From JACRGC01 sp041305345 (GTDB lineage Archaea; Micrarchaeota; Micrarchaeia; Norongarragalinales; SBBD01), in assembly GCA_041305345.1 (NCBI GenBank), contig JBFYLP010000005.1:1-64000 (forward strand): a stretch of 64,000 bases of DNA, in the 5' to 3' direction. Under the pieces are notes generated by a model that was not told the origin of the DNA, ran no database searches, and was given only the letters and a program-made list of their open reading frames with translations. The position numbers and the translations under genes are program-made. This document shows positions 16,320 to 23,391 of the stretch, in pieces (positions within the stretch are counted from its first letter, which is position 1; every line of letters begins with the position of its first letter).

Positions 16320-16757
16320 ATGGGAAAAAATAATGGAATTACCGTTACTTTGGTAATAGCAAGTATTTTGATGATCGCGGTTTCGACCTATATGGTTGTA
16401 ACATATAGCACAGGGATTTTGAACGCGGCAGTGGATTTTACAACCACGGAGCATTTGAATAAGCTCGATGCATGCGGAATCACCTATCCTGCGGAGATAT
16501 TGAAGCTAAAAGCTGATGTACCGGGCTTATTGCTTCCCGCAATTTATGTCGGCCTTCCCGGCATACTGATAGTCCTCTCGGTTCTGATGTTCATTGCAGG
16601 TTACTATTATGCAAATGGAAAGGAGGGACGAAGCAGCAGCGAAACTACCACGACGACGAGCACTCCCAATAGGAGCGGATCGAGCGGCAGGTATCAGCCA
16701 GGCAGGCATGTTGAACAGACAAGGACACAAAAAACCTCAAGGAGCGAAGGGAACTGA
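16320..16757 (+). CDS. small membrane protein with Ser/Thr-rich cytoplasmic or exported tail
   Basis: A 145-residue protein with two transmembrane helices (about 6-30 and 68-92), a 35-residue loop containing one Cys, and a low-complexity C-terminal tail of about 45 residues rich in Ser, Thr, Arg and Gln. A TTG at 16314 would add two residues, but the ATG is preferred. It belongs to the row of co-oriented small membrane genes 15932-17073. Function unknown. Confidence 0.5.
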   Translation: MGKNNGITVTLVIASILMIAVSTYMVVTYSTGILNAAVDFTTTEHLNKLDACGITYPAEILKLKADVPGLLLPAIYVGLPGILIVLSVLMFIAGYYYANGKEGRSSSETTTTTSTPNRSGSSGRYQPGRHVEQTRTQKTSRSEGN

Positions 16758-16782
16758 AAAAGACGGATAATTGGTGATTAAT

Positions 16783-17073
16783 ATGAAAATTGGAAAAAGT
16801 ATGAAATCGATTGGGGATGGAAGCGCCCAGGCAGTTAGGGTAGGAGTAAAAGCCGCAGGCAAGGCCATGAAAAGCGGGGGCAATTTGGTTGGAAAAGCAG
16901 GGAATGCAGCGGGTTGGGCAGTAGGCAAGACCGTACGAGGTACTGGAGATGTTGCCGGAAAGACAACGCGAATGGTGGGCAATGCATCCCACGCAGGTAA
17001 AATGGCAGTGGGCAAAGCTGGCAGTAAAGTTGGAAAGGCCGTAGGCGGCTTCATTGGTAAACCCAAGGATTAG
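16783..17073 (+). CDS. Gly/Lys/Val repeat protein, LEA-like
   Basis: A 96-residue, strongly basic protein built from degenerate 11-residue units of the type VGKAGNAAGWA / VGKTVRGTGDV / AGKTTRMVGNA / VGKAGSKVGKA. There is no signal peptide, membrane helix or aromatic core, so it is probably disordered or forms an amphipathic helix on contact with membrane, as LEA-like desiccation or stress proteins do. The ATG at 16783 is used; a TTG at 16771 is in frame. A T-rich stretch follows the stop. Confidence 0.5.
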   Translation: MKIGKSMKSIGDGSAQAVRVGVKAAGKAMKSGGNLVGKAGNAAGWAVGKTVRGTGDVAGKTTRMVGNASHAGKMAVGKAGSKVGKAVGGFIGKPKD

Positions 17074-17315
17074 TTCAATCTTTTTTTCTTGAAACCAAAC
17101 TCATTTGAGGTGCTTTTTAGAAGAAAAATAAGTTGGGGGGAGATTGAAGGGGATTTTGGAAGTAATCTAAAAGGAGAAAATTACGTTGTAATGATCCAAT
17201 TCCCCTTTGCCTCCCAGCATAATTATGGGGCAGGCAATATGTCATTCAAGTTTATAGAGAAAATCTAAAGAGTTAAAGAAAGGCTAATAAAAAAAATGAT
17301 TAGAGGTGGTGGTTT

Positions 17316-17567
17316 ATGGCGATAGTTTTTGAGGTTGGTGCGGTGCTCGTAGCATTGTTCCTTATTTATGTTCTTTTTAAATTCATGCTCCGCCCGATGC
17401 ATATTATCGCCAACTCGATTTTGGGCATCGTGGTCTTCTTAGTTGCGAACTCGGCGTTTAATTCGGGAATACCGATAACTTGGCTATCGGTAGGGGTAGT
17501 TGCAATAGGCGGAATTTTGGGGGTAATACTTGTATTTTTGCTCCACGCAACAGGTTTGGGTTTTTAG
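17316..17567 (+). CDS. BofA-family membrane protein (SigmaK-processing inhibitor-like)
   Basis: An 83-residue protein with three hydrophobic segments and the family pattern LRPMHIIANSILGIVVFLVANSAFNSGIPITWLSVGVVAIGGILGVILVFLL. In Bacillus BofA holds the SpoIVFB protease inactive; the family also occurs in archaea, where there is no SigmaK and the role is unknown. It may modulate a membrane protease. GAGGTGG precedes the start by about nine bases. Confidence 0.75.
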   Translation: MAIVFEVGAVLVALFLIYVLFKFMLRPMHIIANSILGIVVFLVANSAFNSGIPITWLSVGVVAIGGILGVILVFLLHATGLGF

Positions 17568-17619
17568 CCCCCCTAAAACGCGGAGTAATTCAAGAAAAAG
17601 CATAAGAGGTGCATAGTAT

Positions 17620-17736
17620 ATGAAGAAAACAAGAGGAACAAGAATGGCGGGTGCAGTAAGACGCGCAGCAAAAGGCAAGGGCGGAAAAGGCCGCGTTAAG
17701 AATAGGAAAGCCGGACGCAACATAATGAGAACTTAA
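17620..17736 (+). CDS. 38-residue highly basic protein
   Basis: The ORF reads MKKTRGTRMAGAVRRAAKGK followed by another Gly/Lys/Arg-rich half. Thirteen or more of the 38 residues are Lys or Arg, with no acidic residue. AGAGGTG lies nine bases before the ATG, the best ribosome binding site in the region, so translation is likely. The composition suggests nucleic-acid binding or a ribosome-associated peptide. No family recognised. Confidence 0.5.
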   Translation: MKKTRGTRMAGAVRRAAKGKGGKGRVKNRKAGRNIMRT

Positions 17737-17869
17737 ATGAAGGATCTTTTTGTCTTCAACGAGATCTCCTCGTTGATTGCCTTTTGGCATTGAATTTGCA
17801 AACCAAGCTTTAAACCGGTAGGTTCCGGATTGTACCCGACATAGGTATAGGGATAAATAAGGTGTAAAT

Positions 17870-18091
17870 ATGGCGAACGTAATAATTATCGGCTTGGGAC
17901 TTTTGATTCTCGTAATTTGCATAGTTTGGAATGGCAACCTTGCCGGAGAATGCAATACCCTATGGGGCAGTATTAACCAGGCCATTTCTGCTGAAATGCA
18001 AAATAAATGCAGTACCCAGACCACTCTTTCCCAGGTCGGGATGGGACTTGGCATAATTATTGCGGGTTATGGATTCTTCAAAAATAAGTGA
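17870..18091 (+). CDS. small membrane protein
   Basis: A 73-residue protein with an N-terminal transmembrane helix (about 3-20), a 30-residue loop with two Cys (GECNTLWG, QNKCSTQ) that could form a disulfide, and a second helix near the end. GGTG lies ten bases before the ATG. The helix-Cys loop-helix pattern recalls the Cys-domain paralogues at 7846-8691, but there is no clear sequence match. Confidence 0.5.
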   Translation: MANVIIIGLGLLILVICIVWNGNLAGECNTLWGSINQAISAEMQNKCSTQTTLSQVGMGLGIIIAGYGFFKNK

Positions 18092-18109
18092 TTATTCCAA
18101 AAAATTAGT

Positions 18110-18403
18110 TTAATGCCCAGATATCTTTTTCCGCTGTTCATCCACAAATTTGATGGCACTTGCCTCAATTTCGCGGTATATTCTCCAAAACTGCGAGCCA
18201 GTAAGATAAGCGGCAAAAACCGCGATCAACAGCGCAAAGCCTATTTCCAATGAAGAAATTGAACCCAACAGCCAATTCTCGAGCAGCAAACCGACTGTTG
18301 CAACGGCTATAAAGACCGCGATTTCCACATACAATATCATTCTGGAGAGTTTTGCCTCCAATTCCAGTATTTTCCCCTTCCCGAATTCTTCAAGGTCGTT
18401 CAT
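18110..18403 (-). CDS. small two-helix membrane protein
   Basis: A 97-residue protein with an amphipathic, charged N-terminus, two transmembrane helices (about 22-42 and 52-72) and a charged helical tail ending KKISGH. It converges on the preceding plus-strand gene with an 18-base gap. Function unknown; it closes the island of small membrane proteins. Confidence 0.5.
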   Translation of the reverse strand: MNDLEEFGKGKILELEAKLSRMILYVEIAVFIAVATVGLLLENWLLGSISSLEIGFALLIAVFAAYLTGSQFWRIYREIEASAIKFVDEQRKKISGH

Positions 18404-18579
18404 CGCGAATGCACTTGTCTATTTAACTTCCAAGTTATTAATAAACAAATTGACGCTTATAAAAGGAAGGCCAAGGTGCATCGTAGGCGGATGCATCCAA
18501 AAAATGCTTTTCTGCTGCAAAGGCGCAGCTATGGGCGGGAATTGGCTTGGTAGAAAAAAAATAAACGAAAGGTTTACTC

Positions 18580-19188
18580 TTATCTCGCGCTTCTTGCGAT
18601 CCTCTCGATTTCATTCTTCCTCTTCACGGAATAGGAAGCAGGGTCATTCGCTGCGGCAAGAACAAGCTCGTTTACAAGCGCCTCCTCAAGCGTGAGCTTC
18701 TTGTCGAAAGCTGCTGAAATCGCCGCAAGCACGATGTTCCTAAGGGCAAGGTCGAGCCTCCGTTGCGCAGAAATGTCAACTGCGATCTGGTAGCTCATTC
18801 CTCCAAACCTCACCCTCGTGGTATCCTCCCTGGGGGCCGAGTTCTCGAGCGCCTTGATCAGAACCTGTATGGGATTCTGCTTGGTGCGCCTTTGCACTTC
18901 CTCGAATGCACTCTCGACGATGTGGATTGCCTTCGTCTTCTTCCCCTGCAGCTTCCCATGCGTCCGGATAATCTTCCCGCCCATCTTCTCGCCGGTGCCT
19001 CCCCTCATCAGCTTGTTGATTAGCCGCTCGACGATGTTCACCTTGGCCTTCGCAAACTGCTTGTTTGCGTGCTTTGCAAAGGAGTGGGGGTAGATCTGGG
19101 GCTTGAGCGAGATGTATTTCGCAAGGCTCAGGTCCCTAACCTCCAGATTGTTATATTCGTACAGGCCGAATAATTTCGTTTCAGTCAT
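18580..19188 (-). CDS. rps7: 30S ribosomal protein S7
   Basis: A 202-residue archaeal-type S7: KHANKQFAKAKVNIVERLINKLMRGGTGEKMGGKIIRTHGK and the later TRVRFGGMSYQIAVDISAQRRLDLALRNI block. S7 nucleates the 30S head and contacts mRNA at the exit. The start at 19188 has GGTGAG upstream. Last gene of the L30e-NusA-S12-S7 unit. Confidence 0.96.
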   Translation of the reverse strand: MTETKLFGLYEYNNLEVRDLSLAKYISLKPQIYPHSFAKHANKQFAKAKVNIVERLINKLMRGGTGEKMGGKIIRTHGKLQGKKTKAIHIVESAFEEVQRRTKQNPIQVLIKALENSAPREDTTRVRFGGMSYQIAVDISAQRRLDLALRNIVLAAISAAFDKKLTLEEALVNELVLAAANDPASYSVKRKNEIERIARSAR

Positions 19189-19240
19189 TGTGCTCACCAA
19201 ATGCAATATTTCCCTTTCCAGGTTTACCTCAAATTAAGGC

Positions 19241-19669
19241 TTATCTCTTGGGTTTCTCCTTCTTCTTCAGCCTCAACTGGTCGAGATTGATCCCATTCAC
19301 CGCAACCACTTTGTAACGGATTCCAGGTATTGAGCCCATCTGGCCCCTTTGCGAGCCGCCAAGCCCTGCAATCGTGACCTCGTCGTGCTCATCGATGAAA
19401 TTGATCGCCTTGTCCCTTGGCGCGTGCGCGCCCACCTTCTTCCCGTTCTTGATTAGCTGGACCCGAACAATCTTGATGATCCCCGAGTGGGGCTGCTTTT
19501 GCTCAGCGCCTTCTTTTTTTATCACGATTCCCTTGGCCAGCGGCGCGCCCTCGAGCGGGTCGTATTTTTCCTTCAGGCCAAGCGCCTTCCTCTTCCACGG
19601 CTTCTTGAGCCAGCGCTTCCTCTGACGATCCCTCTTCAATTTTCTCCCAGCAAACAATCCCCGCGCCAT
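19241..19669 (-). CDS. rps12: 30S ribosomal protein S12
   Basis: A 142-residue archaeal S12 with the decoding-centre loop (KQPHSGIIKIVRVQLIKNGKKVGAHAP) and the block EVTIAGLGGSQRGQMGSIPGIRYKVVAVNG. It monitors codon-anticodon pairing in the A site. It follows the NusA-like gene by five bases. Confidence 0.96.
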   Translation of the reverse strand: MARGLFAGRKLKRDRQRKRWLKKPWKRKALGLKEKYDPLEGAPLAKGIVIKKEGAEQKQPHSGIIKIVRVQLIKNGKKVGAHAPRDKAINFIDEHDEVTIAGLGGSQRGQMGSIPGIRYKVVAVNGINLDQLRLKKKEKPKR

Positions 19670-19674
19670 TCAAT

Positions 19675-20109
19675 TCACCTTCCAACTCTCGTAATGACCC
19701 TCACATCGCAGTAATCGAAATACCTTTTCCCAAGCAGCTTCGCGCGCTTGATTTTCTCCCCGTTCCTGCCAATTGCAAGCCCCCGGTCCTGCAGATCAAC
19801 AAGGATTTCAAGCGCCATCCTTCCGGCCTCGTCCTTCTCGATAAGGTCCTTCACGACCGCGGGATGCAAAAGCGAGCCGAAGAACTGCTCCTTGGTGCTC
19901 GGGCTCTTCACGATCTCGACCTGCTTGTTGAAAGCCCTTTGCAGCCTCTCGATGTTCGCGCCGTGCTTCCCAACCGCCCTTCCGAACTCCGAATCCGGAA
20001 CGGCGAAAATAATCCCGTCTCCCTCAAGGATGACGTCATTCGCCTTGGCGCCCGTTATCCTTTCGAGCAGGTTCAAAAACTGGATGTCCTCCATCGTAAG
20101 CTTTTGCAT
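19675..20109 (-). CDS. nusA: NusA-like KH-domain transcription factor (aNusA)
   Basis: A 144-residue protein made only of the two KH domains, as usual for archaeal NusA: first KH with DSEFGRAVGKHGANIERLQR, second with DRGLAIGRNGEKIKRAKLL. The GxxG loops that bind RNA are intact. It lacks the bacterial N-terminal and S1 domains. It lies between L30e and S12 as in most archaea. Confidence 0.95.
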   Translation of the reverse strand: MQKLTMEDIQFLNLLERITGAKANDVILEGDGIIFAVPDSEFGRAVGKHGANIERLQRAFNKQVEIVKSPSTKEQFFGSLLHPAVVKDLIEKDEAGRMALEILVDLQDRGLAIGRNGEKIKRAKLLGKRYFDYCDVRVITRVGR

Positions 20110-20112
20110 TTT

Positions 20113-20415
20113 CTATTTCCCAATTACCGCGGAGAGTATCTTCGAGTTCCCCTCTTCAAGCACGCTGAGTGCGGAAACGGGGAACGGCTTTCCGCATATG
20201 GTCCCAAGCTCTATGCTCGTTCCGTCGAATTCGAGCAGGGGGATGCCCGAGAGCCTTGCGTAATGCTCCAGGTCGCGCCTTGCCGGCCTTGGAAGGTTGC
20301 TTGCAAGCACCAGGAGCTTCGCGCCCCCGAGCAGCGCTATCTTCCTCGCCTTGTCCGAGCCCATTTCCACCTTGCCCGTATCCACGACCAGCCGGATTGC
20401 CTTGTTGAGATCCAT
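20113..20415 (-). CDS. rpl30e: 50S ribosomal protein L30e
   Basis: A 100-residue L30e/L7Ae-fold protein: MDLNKAIRLVVDTGKVEMGSDKA, KLLVLASNLPRPARRDLEHYA, PLLEFDGTSIELGTICGKPFPVSALSV. It binds kink-turns. The start at 20415 gives the family length; the longer frame upstream is untranslated leader. The leader from the promoter near 20538 is about 100 bases, long enough to allow autoregulation by L30e binding, but I could not define a kink-turn there. Confidence 0.93.
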   Translation of the reverse strand: MDLNKAIRLVVDTGKVEMGSDKARKIALLGGAKLLVLASNLPRPARRDLEHYARLSGIPLLEFDGTSIELGTICGKPFPVSALSVLEEGNSKILSAVIGK

Positions 20416-20537
20416 ATTGAACACCAATGAATAATGCAGTTGCTTATTTCTATGGGAAAACAAACTCTCTCAGAATGAGATGGTTCTCAGGCGTCAACGC
20501 GCCTACTCCCCATGCGTCAATTGTTCTGAATATTTCA

Positions 20538-20546
20538 GTTTAAAAG
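20538..20546 (-). promoter_or_regulatory. TATA box of the L30e-NusA-S12-S7 operon
   Basis: CTTTTAAAC on the minus strand, directly downstream of the preceding gene and about 125 bases before the L30e start. Confidence 0.45.
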
Positions 20547-20553
20547 CGTTGCG

Positions 20554-21078
20554 TTACCTGCGCCGCTTTTTACTTTTCGCGGTTTTGGTTGCCGCAGCCG
20601 GCGGCCTTGCAGGCGCTGGCATTTCGGCCTTGAACGCCGATCCTTGCATATGGCCCTGTATCGTCCTGTTCAGGAATGAGGTGAAGAGAAGCACGCCAAC
20701 GAGGCTAAGGGCCAATATAACCCAGCTGACCTCCGATTGGTTAAGCACGAAGCCAAACATCCCAAGCAGATCCTCAAGCACCCCGGTTATCAGGTACGGA
20801 ATCGAAAGGAAGAGCACAACAAACATCACGACTCCGTTGAGAATTATCAGGACCGATGCGAGCGGCCCTCGGAAGAGGGATTTGGGGAGCTCGAAGAGCC
20901 CCCTCGCATAAGCATCAAAGAGCAGCACGAATGCTGCCGTGGCATAAAAAGCGACCTGCATTTCCAAGGATTCCCCAAGGTATTTTGGCAGCGCATACCA
21001 AGTGCTCAGCAGAATCACGACCGCGCCGATAAGGAACGGATCGATATTGCCCCAGTACTGTTCCAGCTTATAGCTCAT
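20554..21078 (-). CDS. four-helix membrane protein with basic C-terminal tail
   Basis: A 174-residue protein with four predicted transmembrane helices (about 14-32, 40-57, 68-95, 110-130). It ends in an Ala/Pro-rich linker and a strongly basic tail, TAKSKKRRR, probably in the cytoplasm and able to touch nucleic acid or lipid head groups. The start at 21078 places the first helix normally. Function unknown. Confidence 0.55.
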   Translation of the reverse strand: MSYKLEQYWGNIDPFLIGAVVILLSTWYALPKYLGESLEMQVAFYATAAFVLLFDAYARGLFELPKSLFRGPLASVLIILNGVVMFVVLFLSIPYLITGVLEDLLGMFGFVLNQSEVSWVILALSLVGVLLFTSFLNRTIQGHMQGSAFKAEMPAPARPPAAATKTAKSKKRRR

Positions 21079-21254
21079 TTCACAACCACCTATGAATGTC
21101 TTGAAATAAGCACTCAAATGCGGTATTTAACCCTATTGATTAGACTTCATTACGAACATCCAAACCCTTAAAAATCAGCGATTGCAGAATAATCGAACCT
21201 AATAACATGTTGGATAACCCCTGCAGTCCAGGGGCCCAGAAAAAGGTGGATCTG

Positions 21255-21665
21255 ATGGGAGCATACAAGTACATCAAGGAATCTTTCGAAAACAGCTTTC
21301 GGCAAAGGTCGGATTCATTCAGGAACAGGCTGCAGAAATTCCGCGGGAAGAAAACGGTCGAAAAGCTTGATAAGCCAACCAACCCCGTAAGGGCGAGGGA
21401 ACTTGGCTTCAAGGCGAGGAAGGATTTCTCGGTTGCAATCGTGAGGATCAAAAGGGGTAAGCGCGCACGCGGGAAGCCCGACCAGGGAAGGAAGCCGGGC
21501 AGGAACCGCAAATACGTCAACCCCGGCAGCTCCATCCAGGAATACGCGGAACGGAAGGCCCAAAAACGCTTCCCGAACCTTTATGTGTTCAACTCCTACC
21601 TGATCGGGGAGGACGGAATGCATAAATACTTCGAAGTGCTAATGCAGGATCGGAACGCTTCTTAG
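21255..21665 (+). CDS. rpl15e: 50S ribosomal protein L15e, C-terminally short
   Basis: A 136-residue protein clearly of the L15e family: MGAYKYIKESFENSF, TNPVRARELGFKARKDFSVAIVRIKRGKRARGKPDQGRKPGRNRKYVNPGSSIQEYAERKAQKRFPNLYVFNSYLIGEDGMHKYFEVLMQD. Archaeal L15e is usually about 190 residues; here the stop comes right after the FEVLMQD strand, so the usual last 50 or so residues are missing. The next gene starts 12 bases later and no frame downstream restores them. GGTGGATCTG precedes the ATG. Confidence 0.9.
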   Translation: MGAYKYIKESFENSFRQRSDSFRNRLQKFRGKKTVEKLDKPTNPVRARELGFKARKDFSVAIVRIKRGKRARGKPDQGRKPGRNRKYVNPGSSIQEYAERKAQKRFPNLYVFNSYLIGEDGMHKYFEVLMQDRNAS

Positions 21666-21676
21666 GGCCAATTGAG

Positions 21677-22213
21677 ATGGAATATTTCGATCTGAACCTG
21701 CAAAACCAGCAGCTAAAAGAGCAGGAGCTGAAGCTCGGCTTTTCCGAGGTAAAAACAGCAAAAATAATCGTGCTTAGGGATAACCGGGATATGAATTCAG
21801 TGAATTCGAAGGAAATGATTGCTGTTGAATCCTCCAACCCCGAATTGCTTAGGAATTGCATCAAACAAAAAAAACCAATTATGTGCAATCCGCTTCCGGC
21901 TGCGAATTTCTACAGGGATGAGGGCCTTATACGGGAGGCCGTTGAGAGGGAAACGGTGTTCGAAATCCCGATAACCGAATTTTTGAAAACCAATTTCGTT
22001 TACCGTGCCAAACTCATCAACCAAACCCGTAATTTCCTCAATAGATGCCTGAAATTGGGCGCCAAATTTCTTTTCACCAGCAGGGCTAGGGACGCATATG
22101 AACTGAAAAGCCCGCAGGAGATAATCGCAATCGCAAGCACCATTTTTTGCCTCACTCCGGCGCAGGCGGAATTTGCGATTTCAATTTCCCCGCGCCATTT
22201 ACTGGGAAAATGA
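21677..22213 (+). CDS. rnp3: RNase P protein component 3 (Rpp30)
   Basis: A 178-residue protein fitting a divergent Rpp30: a TIM-barrel-like order of strands (AKIIVLRDNRD, MIAVESSNPELLRNCI, EIPITEFL), the FVYRAKLINQTRNFLNRCLKLGAKFLFTSRARDAYELKSPQEIIAIASTIFCLTPAQAEFAIS block with the typical SxAxDxxELxSPxE motif, and the position right after L15e, conserved in archaea. It is a subunit of RNase P, which trims tRNA 5' ends. It is somewhat shorter than usual (about 210-230). Confidence 0.85.
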   Translation: MEYFDLNLQNQQLKEQELKLGFSEVKTAKIIVLRDNRDMNSVNSKEMIAVESSNPELLRNCIKQKKPIMCNPLPAANFYRDEGLIREAVERETVFEIPITEFLKTNFVYRAKLINQTRNFLNRCLKLGAKFLFTSRARDAYELKSPQEIIAIASTIFCLTPAQAEFAISISPRHLLGK

Positions 22214-22223
22214 AGTGGACTTT

Positions 22224-22631
22224 ATGGAAAAACTAGGTATAATGCGGGGAAAGGACCCCAGCGGAAAGGAGTTCATCACGATCAAATACGGGGAACTCGT
22301 CCCTTCGTTTTTCTTTGAGGGAACCAGGAAGGATGTGCTAAAGCATTTCAAAGAATCGATTGGCAATAACTCAATCCGGTCGATATTTTCTCTTAGCAGG
22401 CAAAGGCTTGTGCTGAAGGATAATTTTTTTATTTCCGCAGCCGAAAACCCAAGGTCTGGAGACTTAGTTTTCGTGGCTTCCCTCATGAAGGCATTTCTCG
22501 AGGTAAACGGATACGATAAGCTGGGTTGGAGCCATCGGATAAAGCCAACTTTTTTCAAGCATAAAATACCGGGGGATAAGGCGCAAAAGGCGCCCCTCAT
22601 GAAGGTTTGGTTCGTCAAGAACGGGAAATGA
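22224..22631 (+). CDS. hypothetical protein following RNase P p30
   Basis: A 135-residue soluble, basic protein. The position after the p30 gene is where many archaea encode another RNase P subunit (Pop5/Rnp2), but I see no convincing Pop5 motif, so the role is open. The ATG at 22224 is chosen (GTGG upstream); an in-frame TTG at 22173 would overlap p30. Its 3' end overlaps the convergent Toprim gene by 17 bases. Confidence 0.55.
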   Translation: MEKLGIMRGKDPSGKEFITIKYGELVPSFFFEGTRKDVLKHFKESIGNNSIRSIFSLSRQRLVLKDNFFISAAENPRSGDLVFVASLMKAFLEVNGYDKLGWSHRIKPTFFKHKIPGDKAQKAPLMKVWFVKNGK

Positions 22632-22992
22632 CATCGAAATAAGCGGTTGGAAGGTCCTCGATGGTATTGATGCCAAGGAGCATCCGCAACTTCCTACGGA
22701 TCACGGTGTTGGCGGAAACTCCTTCATGCAGGAACATATCTCCAAAGTACCTTGCTTTCCTTTCGCCTTCCTCATCATAATCGAATAGCAGGACCAATTT
22801 CTGGCCTGGTTCAAGGCTTGAGATTGCCTTCCTTACGATTTGCTCGTTCCTGCCCGTTGCAGTCAGGACGTTGCCCCCTATCCCAAGTTCGTGGAGCGCC
22901 TTCAAATCATTTTTCCCCTCAACTAGCAGCAGGCCGTTCTTCAGTTCGAGGAGCGTCTTTTTCAGCAGCTTCAGTTTATAATCGGGATCCAT
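22615..22992 (-). CDS. stand-alone Toprim domain protein
   Basis: A 125-residue protein with the Toprim signature: the Glu in GLLLVEGKNDLKALHELGIGG and the D-x-D-like motif KLVLLFDYDEEGERKARYF. Stand-alone archaeal Toprim proteins resemble small primase/RNase M5-like enzymes and are sometimes linked to rRNA processing or nucleic-acid cleavage. The start at 22992 removes a long non-conserved upstream frame. It faces the tRNA-Ser promoter. Confidence 0.75.
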   Translation of the reverse strand: MDPDYKLKLLKKTLLELKNGLLLVEGKNDLKALHELGIGGNVLTATGRNEQIVRKAISSLEPGQKLVLLFDYDEEGERKARYFGDMFLHEGVSANTVIRRKLRMLLGINTIEDLPTAYFDVISRS

Positions 22993-23048
22993 TGCCAAAT
23001 GTGCATATTCCGGATTAAAAAAGGGTTTGGGGGGTGGAAAACAAACGC

Positions 23049-23056
23049 TTATAAAC
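23049..23056 (+). promoter_or_regulatory. TATA box upstream of tRNA-Ser and the S13 operon
   Basis: TTATAAAC about 100 bases before the tRNA-Ser 5' end, in the gap after the divergent Toprim gene. Confidence 0.4.
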
Positions 23057-23129
23057 CATAAACTCGGTAACTTTAGACTACGAACCGTCCGAGAAAGCTT
23101 GTCTTTCGAGGACTTTCTTTTTGGTGAGG

Positions 23130-23153
23130 CTTTTTCTTTTTTCAAAGAAAAAG
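23130..23153. repeat. CTTTTTCTTT hairpin before tRNA-Ser
   Basis: A perfect 10-bp inverted repeat CTTTTTCTTT-TTTC-AAAGAAAAAG lies five bases before the mature tRNA-Ser 5' end. Very similar pyrimidine/purine hairpins occur in the tRNA-Leu, tRNA-Pro and tRNA-Gly introns, in 16S rRNA and after the gene at 56696. Confidence 0.6.
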
Positions 23154-23157
23154 GTTC

Positions 23158-23369
23158 GCCGGGATGGCTGAGTGGTCAAAGCGCCAGCCTGGAAGCTTTC
23201 TTCTGCGTTAAGGCAGAAAAATGAAGAGAGCTGGTGCCCGCAAGGGCTCCTGGGTTCGAAATTCCTCTTACACGAGGTTGCCTGACAACTATATTTTGGA
23301 ATGGTAAATTCCAGAAAGTATTTGTATTTATTCATGCCGTGTCGGGGAACGATGCTCCCAGTCCCGGCG
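23158..23369 (+). tRNA. tRNA-Ser(GGA) with two introns
   Basis: Acceptor stem GCCGGGA/TCCCGGC, discriminator G, anticodon GGA, long variable arm. Intron 1 (23195-23228, 34 nt) is at the canonical 37/38 site. Intron 2 (23261-23355, 95 nt) interrupts the T loop at 59/60. In its BHB, 5' exon TTCG faces intron C-G-A-T (one U-U mismatch), the bulges are AAA and GCT, and an inner helix TTCCTC/GGGGAA closes it. Removing both introns gives a perfect T arm CTGGG-TTCGAAT-CCCAG and an 83-nt tRNA. CCA is not encoded. The S13 gene starts 22 bases downstream. Confidence 0.9.
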
Positions 23370-23391
23370 TCAATTTTCATAAGGTCGAAGC

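Noticed and set aside
20416..20537. L30e autoregulatory kink-turn in the leader
   Set aside because: A hairpin AGGCG/CGCCT is visible, but I could not identify the tandem G-A pairs and three-base loop of a kink-turn.
22224..22631. RNase P subunit Pop5 after p30
   Set aside because: The position fits, but the sequence lacks the recognisable Pop5 pattern, so I left it as hypothetical.
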